A stretch of 64,000 bases of DNA from Bosea sp. Tri-49 (lineage in GTDB: Bacteria > Pseudomonadota > Alphaproteobacteria > Rhizobiales > Beijerinckiaceae). Positions 58,714 through 64,000 of this stretch are shown here, in pieces. Position 1 is the stretch's first letter; each line of letters opens with the position of its first letter. The position numbers were made by a program, and so were the translations under genes. Location of the stretch: assembly GCF_003952665.1 (NCBI RefSeq), contig NZ_CP017946.1, forward strand, positions 1,550,001-1,614,000, in the 5' to 3' direction. The notes under the pieces are model-generated. The model saw only the letters and a program-made list of their open reading frames with translations. It did not search any database and was not told the DNA's origin.

Positions 58714-59926
58714 CGCCCCAAGTGCCCCGCCACCTCCATCGACGCCCTCGCAAGGCTCGCTGAATTCACTGATCCTCGTGCTCGGGGCGTGTGGTTTCGC
58801 CTCGACCTTCACGATGCGCCTGCTCGATCCGCTGGTGCCGACGCTGGCGGCCGAGTTTGGGCGCAGCATTGCCCAGGTCGCTGCGATCGCGACCGGGTTC
58901 TCCTTCGCCTATGCGATAGGCCAGCCTTTCCTCGGGCCGATCGCGGATTCGCTTGGCAAGCTCAGGACGATCGCGACCTGCCTCGGCGCGCTCGCGCTCC
59001 TGTCGCTTGCCGTGACCTTCGCCGGCTCGTTCGAAGTGCTGACGGTCGTGCGCATGGTCGCCGGTATCGCCGCCGGGGGCATCATCCCGGTCGCGATGGC
59101 GGCGATCGGCGACCGGGCGCCTATGGCCGAGCGGCAGGTCATGCTCGGCCGCTTCCTGGTGCTGATGATCGTCGGGCAGATGGTCGGCGCCGCCTGCTCG
59201 GGGCTGATCGCCGAGCATATCGGCTGGCGCTATGTCTTCGTGATGGCCGCCGGCCTCGCCGCGATCGCCGGTGCGCTGGTGCTGATCGTGCTGAAGCCGA
59301 GGCCGGATGCGCGGCGCGCACCGCTCAGCTTCGCCGGCGCGCTCGCGAACTATGCCGCCGTCTTCGCCAATCCGCGTTCGAAGCTGCTTTATGGGCTCGT
59401 GATCGTCGAGGGCAGCCTGATCTTCGGCATGCCGCCCTATATCGCCGCGATCCTGCAGGAGCGTGCCGGCGTCGGTCCGTCGCAGGCCGGTCTCGTCATC
59501 GCCGGCACCGGGCTCGGCGGCATCGTCTATGGCGTGCTGACCCGTATCCTGGTCGAGCGACTCGGCCCGACCAGGATGACGACGCTAGGTGGCATCGTCA
59601 TGGGCTTGGCCTTCGCTCTCTTCTCGCTCCCTTTCCTGCCCTGGTGGAGCGCGGTCGCGATCTTCACGCTGAGCGGCTTCGGCTTCTTCCTGATGCATGG
59701 CACCTTCCAGGCACAGGCAACCGAGCTCGCGCCGACCGCGCGCGGCTCGGCGGTGGCGCTCTTCGCCTGTGCCCTGTTCTGCGGCCATGCGCTCGGGCCG
59801 GTGCTGATGGGCGCCGCCCTGCACCTCTTCGGCACCGGCGGCGCGATCCTGCTTTTCGCCGCTGGCATCACGCTGCTCGGCTTCGCAACGCCGCGTATCC
59901 TGCCGTTGGCGGGCAGCCGGACCTGA
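58706..59926 (+). CDS. MFS transporter
   Basis: The 406-residue protein has 12 predicted membrane helices after a proline-rich leader. The loop between helices 2 and 3 reads [13 protein letters not shown], a major facilitator motif A. It resembles small-molecule efflux permeases; the substrate is unknown. Confidence 0.85.
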   Translation: MSDAPSAPPPPSTPSQGSLNSLILVLGACGFASTFTMRLLDPLVPTLAAEFGRSIAQVAAIATGFSFAYAIGQPFLGPIADSLGKLRTIATCLGALALLSLAVTFAGSFEVLTVVRMVAGIAAGGIIPVAMAAIGDRAPMAERQVMLGRFLVLMIVGQMVGAACSGLIAEHIGWRYVFVMAAGLAAIAGALVLIVLKPRPDARRAPLSFAGALANYAAVFANPRSKLLYGLVIVEGSLIFGMPPYIAAILQERAGVGPSQAGLVIAGTGLGGIVYGVLTRILVERLGPTRMTTLGGIVMGLAFALFSLPFLPWWSAVAIFTLSGFGFFLMHGTFQAQATELAPTARGSAVALFACALFCGHALGPVLMGAALHLFGTGGAILLFAAGITLLGFATPRILPLAGSRT

Positions 59927-59984
59927 GTTTCTCTTGAGCGTGCCGTAATCCGAAAACCGCTTCGCACTTTTCGGCGGCAAGCTC

Positions 59985-61882
<1,898 letters not shown>

Positions 61883-61962
61883 GGCATCATGCTGCGCTGC
61901 AATAGGCAGCGCCATGCGGTTTGGCCCCTAACGGCAGCTCCGGCATCGCGTTAAGCCGGAGC

Positions 61963-62883
61963 ATGCATCAAGCCGTTCCGCTTTCCGACGAGAAACTGCG
62001 CCGACGCAGGCAGCTCGCGTTTGCCGGCATGGCCTTCGCCATGGTGATCTTCGGGGCGAATTTCGTCGTCAGCCGCCATGCAGTGCTGAACGGCCTCTCC
62101 TCGCACGACATGCTGGCGCTGCGCTTCGTCACCGCCGGCTTCCTGCTCCTGCCCAGCTTCATGATGGCCGGGGGCCTGCGCGATTGCGCCGGCCTCGGCT
62201 GGAAGCGCGGCCTGATCCTCGCGATCATGAGCGGCTTCCCGATGAGCTTCCTGCTCATGACCGGGCTTACCTTCGCCCCGGCAGCGCACGGCGCCGTGAT
62301 CGGGCCCGGCACCGTCACGGTGATCGGTATCGTTGGCAGCGTCGTCCTGTTCGGCGCGCTGATGACGCGGCAGCTCGTGCTCGGCGTGATCGCGGTGCTC
62401 ATCGGCCTCGCCTGCCTCGGCATCGCCGGCACGACGCATTCCAACCCGAGCATCGTCTTCGGCGATCTCTGCTTTCTCGGCGTCGGACTGGTCTGGGGCG
62501 GTTATCCGCTGCTGATCCAGCTCTGGCGGGTCAATGCGCTCAAGGCCACGGCCGTGGTTTCAGTGCTGTCGATGGCCTATCTGCCGATCTACTTCGCCTT
62601 CTATTTCCGCGGCTTCGACGTCGCGCCCTGGTGGGTGCTGGCGCTGCACGCGATCAATCAGGGCGTACTCAACGTCATCGTCGGCCTGTGGATCTGGAGC
62701 TGGTCGACGCCGGTGCTCGGTCCGTCGGTCGCCGGGCGCTTTCCGCCGATGATCCCGGTGGTCGGCACGCTGCTCGCCATCCCCGTGCTCGGCGAGATCC
62801 CGAGCGGGCTGCAGATCGGCGGCATCGCGCTGATCATCGCCGGGCTGTTCGCCGCCTCATGGCGTCGCCCGGCGGCGCGCTAG
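61963..62883 (+). CDS. EamA/DMT family transporter
   Basis: The 306-residue protein has ten membrane helices in two EamA repeats (LAFAGMAFAMVIFGANFVVSR and, in the second half, LGVGLVWGGYPLL). I chose the ATG at 61963; sequence upstream is non-coding. It is an inner-membrane permease of unknown substrate. It converges on and overlaps the next gene by 27 bp. Confidence 0.85.
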   Translation: MHQAVPLSDEKLRRRRQLAFAGMAFAMVIFGANFVVSRHAVLNGLSSHDMLALRFVTAGFLLLPSFMMAGGLRDCAGLGWKRGLILAIMSGFPMSFLLMTGLTFAPAAHGAVIGPGTVTVIGIVGSVVLFGALMTRQLVLGVIAVLIGLACLGIAGTTHSNPSIVFGDLCFLGVGLVWGGYPLLIQLWRVNALKATAVVSVLSMAYLPIYFAFYFRGFDVAPWWVLALHAINQGVLNVIVGLWIWSWSTPVLGPSVAGRFPPMIPVVGTLLAIPVLGEIPSGLQIGGIALIIAGLFAASWRRPAAR

Positions 62884-63648
62884 TGCCATCAGGCCGAGAT
62901 TCCAGACGATACAGACGAGCAGACCGAGGCCGAGAGCCGGCCAGGAGTCGAATATCGGCGCCGTGGCGTGAACCGTGGCGAGCCCCAGCCCGAAGCCGAG
63001 CAGGCCGAGCGCACTGTTGGCGATGACGGCGGCGCTGGCCGGCCCGCCGATGCGTGGCTGCAAAATCGCGATCAGGCTCGACAATACGAGCGGCACGGCG
63101 GCAAGCACGCCCGACCAGGTCGGCCCGACCGTGGCGCTCAAGGCGGTCACGACACCAGTCAGCGTGGCGACGGTGGCGGCGCGCAATGGCAGCACATACC
63201 AGAGCCGGCCCGGAGGCTTGGCCGGGCGCGCCGCGAGATAGGGCCGGAAGATCCGATGCAGCGTCGGGAAAGCGATGATCGTCAGCGCCAGGATCGCCGG
63301 AAAGGGCAAGGCGAGTTCGCGCAGCACAACAATCGCCGCGATCCAAGTAACCAGCCCGGCGCCGAGACTGACGACCGTGCCGAAACGTTGCGCCAAAAGG
63401 ACGTAGACCAGCGACAGACAGGCATTGCCGAGATTGGAGTTCATGCTGCCCAGCGCGCTGGCTGAGATGAAGGTGGCGTCGTGATCGAGCGCGAGGAACG
63501 CCAGGACCGGCCCGGCCGAAATCGGCAGCGTCGCGATCATCGCCGCGAGCAGCGGCCCGACCCGTTCCGCCAACAGCGAACAGCTGACGACGATGGCGGC
63601 CGCGACCGCCATTTTGATGAGCAGCAGGCCAAGCCCGGGATCGATCAC
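62857..63648 (-). CDS. Polytopic membrane protein
   Basis: The 263-residue product has eight or so membrane helices and no clear motif. The GTG start overlaps the tgt stop (GTGA), so it is in the tgt transcript. It may be a transporter, perhaps linked to queuine or other envelope transport, but that is only suggested by context. Confidence 0.7.
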   Translation of the reverse strand: MIDPGLGLLLIKMAVAAAIVVSCSLLAERVGPLLAAMIATLPISAGPVLAFLALDHDATFISASALGSMNSNLGNACLSLVYVLLAQRFGTVVSLGAGLVTWIAAIVVLRELALPFPAILALTIIAFPTLHRIFRPYLAARPAKPPGRLWYVLPLRAATVATLTGVVTALSATVGPTWSGVLAAVPLVLSSLIAILQPRIGGPASAAVIANSALGLLGFGLGLATVHATAPIFDSWPALGLGLLVCIVWNLGLMALARRRATP

Positions 63649-64000
63649 GCCGGCTCGCCTCTGGCCCAGCCTTCCTTCGTCTCAGCAATAAAGTCCTCAA
63701 GCCGGCCGGCGGCGATGGCGGCGCGCAGGCCGGCCGTCAGCTCCTGGTAATAGGCCAGATTGACCCAGGTCAGCAGCATCTTGCCGAGCATCTCCTCGGC
63801 CTTGACCAGATGGTGCAGATAGGCGCGCGAATAGGTGTTGGCTGCCTGGCAGGAGGATTGCGGGTCGACCGGCCGTGGGTCTTCGGCGTGCTTGGCGTTC
63901 TTCAGATTCATCCGGCCGAAGCGGGTGAAGATCTGGCCGTGGCGTCCGGCGCGTGTCGGCATCACGCAGTCGAACATGTCGACGCCGCGCCTGACCGCCT
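63645..64000 (-). CDS. tgt: tRNA-guanine transglycosylase Tgt, 5' part outside window
   Basis: This C-terminal fragment of at least 117 residues starts within GVDMFDCVMPTRAGRHG, which holds the catalytic aspartate region. It then has NTYSRAYLHHLVKAEEMLG, the zinc-site helix. Only one of the usual three cysteines is present (SSCQAAN). Tgt swaps guanine-34 for preQ1 in certain tRNAs. Confidence 0.92.
   Translation of the reverse strand, partial: AVRRGVDMFDCVMPTRAGRHGQIFTRFGRMNLKNAKHAEDPRPVDPQSSCQAANTYSRAYLHHLVKAEEMLGKMLLTWVNLAYYQELTAGLRAAIAAGRLEDFIAETKEGWARGEPA

Overview
The window is GC-rich DNA from an alphaproteobacterium, most likely Hyphomicrobiales. This rests on the trigger factor-clpP-clpX-lon order, the kdsA/eno/queF/tgt neighbourhood and the look of the proteins; a Bosea-like genus is an inference only. 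It has two parts. Positions 1 to about 42.5 kb are most of a siphovirus-like prophage, ending at an integrase and a tRNA-Asp gene. Positions 42.5-64 kb are host chromosome. The left end of the prophage, with the rest of the tail tip and presumably lysis genes, lies outside the window.

Prophage, read in the direction of late transcription (right to left). Leftward early genes (35.4-26.9 kb) encode small regulators, a GapR-like/T5orf172 protein, a DEAD/SNF2 helicase, a DNA methyltransferase, a KOW protein, a DUF559-type nuclease, a replication protein and a NusG-like antiterminator. The packaging, head and tail genes follow: HNH, TerS, TerL, a protease-capsid fusion, portal, a collagen-like protein, connectors, tail tube, two tail chaperones, tape measure, DUF1833, NlpC/P60 and tip protein. 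The order resembles gene transfer agents and HK97-like siphophages. The rightward early operon (37.3-42.5 kb) holds Gp157, the Bet recombinase, an HNH protein, an excisionase-like protein and the integrase.

Control. An S24-type repressor (35483-36202) sits beside three copies of a 14-bp palindrome (CGGTNNNNNTACCG). Two more copies lie at 37.3 kb, one of them exactly inside the 17-bp spacer of the rightward early promoter. The same arrangement is seen at the leftward early promoter, so one repressor probably silences both arms. Two other local circuits are visible: a ribbon-helix-helix gene with two TGTTAACA palindromes at 8.1 kb, and an XRE gene at 24.6 kb whose promoter spacer is itself a CGCAG-TTT-CTGCG palindrome and whose transcript also encodes a 22-residue peptide.

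Cargo. Genes on the opposite strand interrupt the leftward operon at about eight places, often ending tail-to-tail with a structural gene. They include an AbiC-like abortive infection candidate, a pentapeptide-repeat membrane protein, a DUF6161-like membrane protein, a small membrane protein plus lipoprotein pair, and a RHH/69-aa/206-aa cluster. A coupled leftward pair (DUF4365 protein plus an unknown 372-aa protein) lies beside the last of these. Together 7.6-11.1 kb and 13.2-14.0 kb are the best places to look for undescribed phage-defence or exclusion functions.

Decay. The helicase and the NusG-like gene each carry an apparent 2-bp loss that splits the reading frame, and a host MerR-type gene has an apparent 1-bp loss. 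These are either real inactivations, suggesting a defective prophage, or assembly errors.

Host region. Next to tRNA-Asp is a GtrB/methyltransferase/GtrA/GT-C-like operon for cell-surface glycan modification. Then come tRNA-Val, the split MerR gene, lon, a retropepsin-like protease, clpX, clpP, tig, tRNA-Leu, a multicopper-oxidase-like protein lacking most copper ligands, a DoxX-like gene, kdsA, an MFS transporter, queF, eno, an EamA transporter, a membrane protein and the 3' end of tgt.
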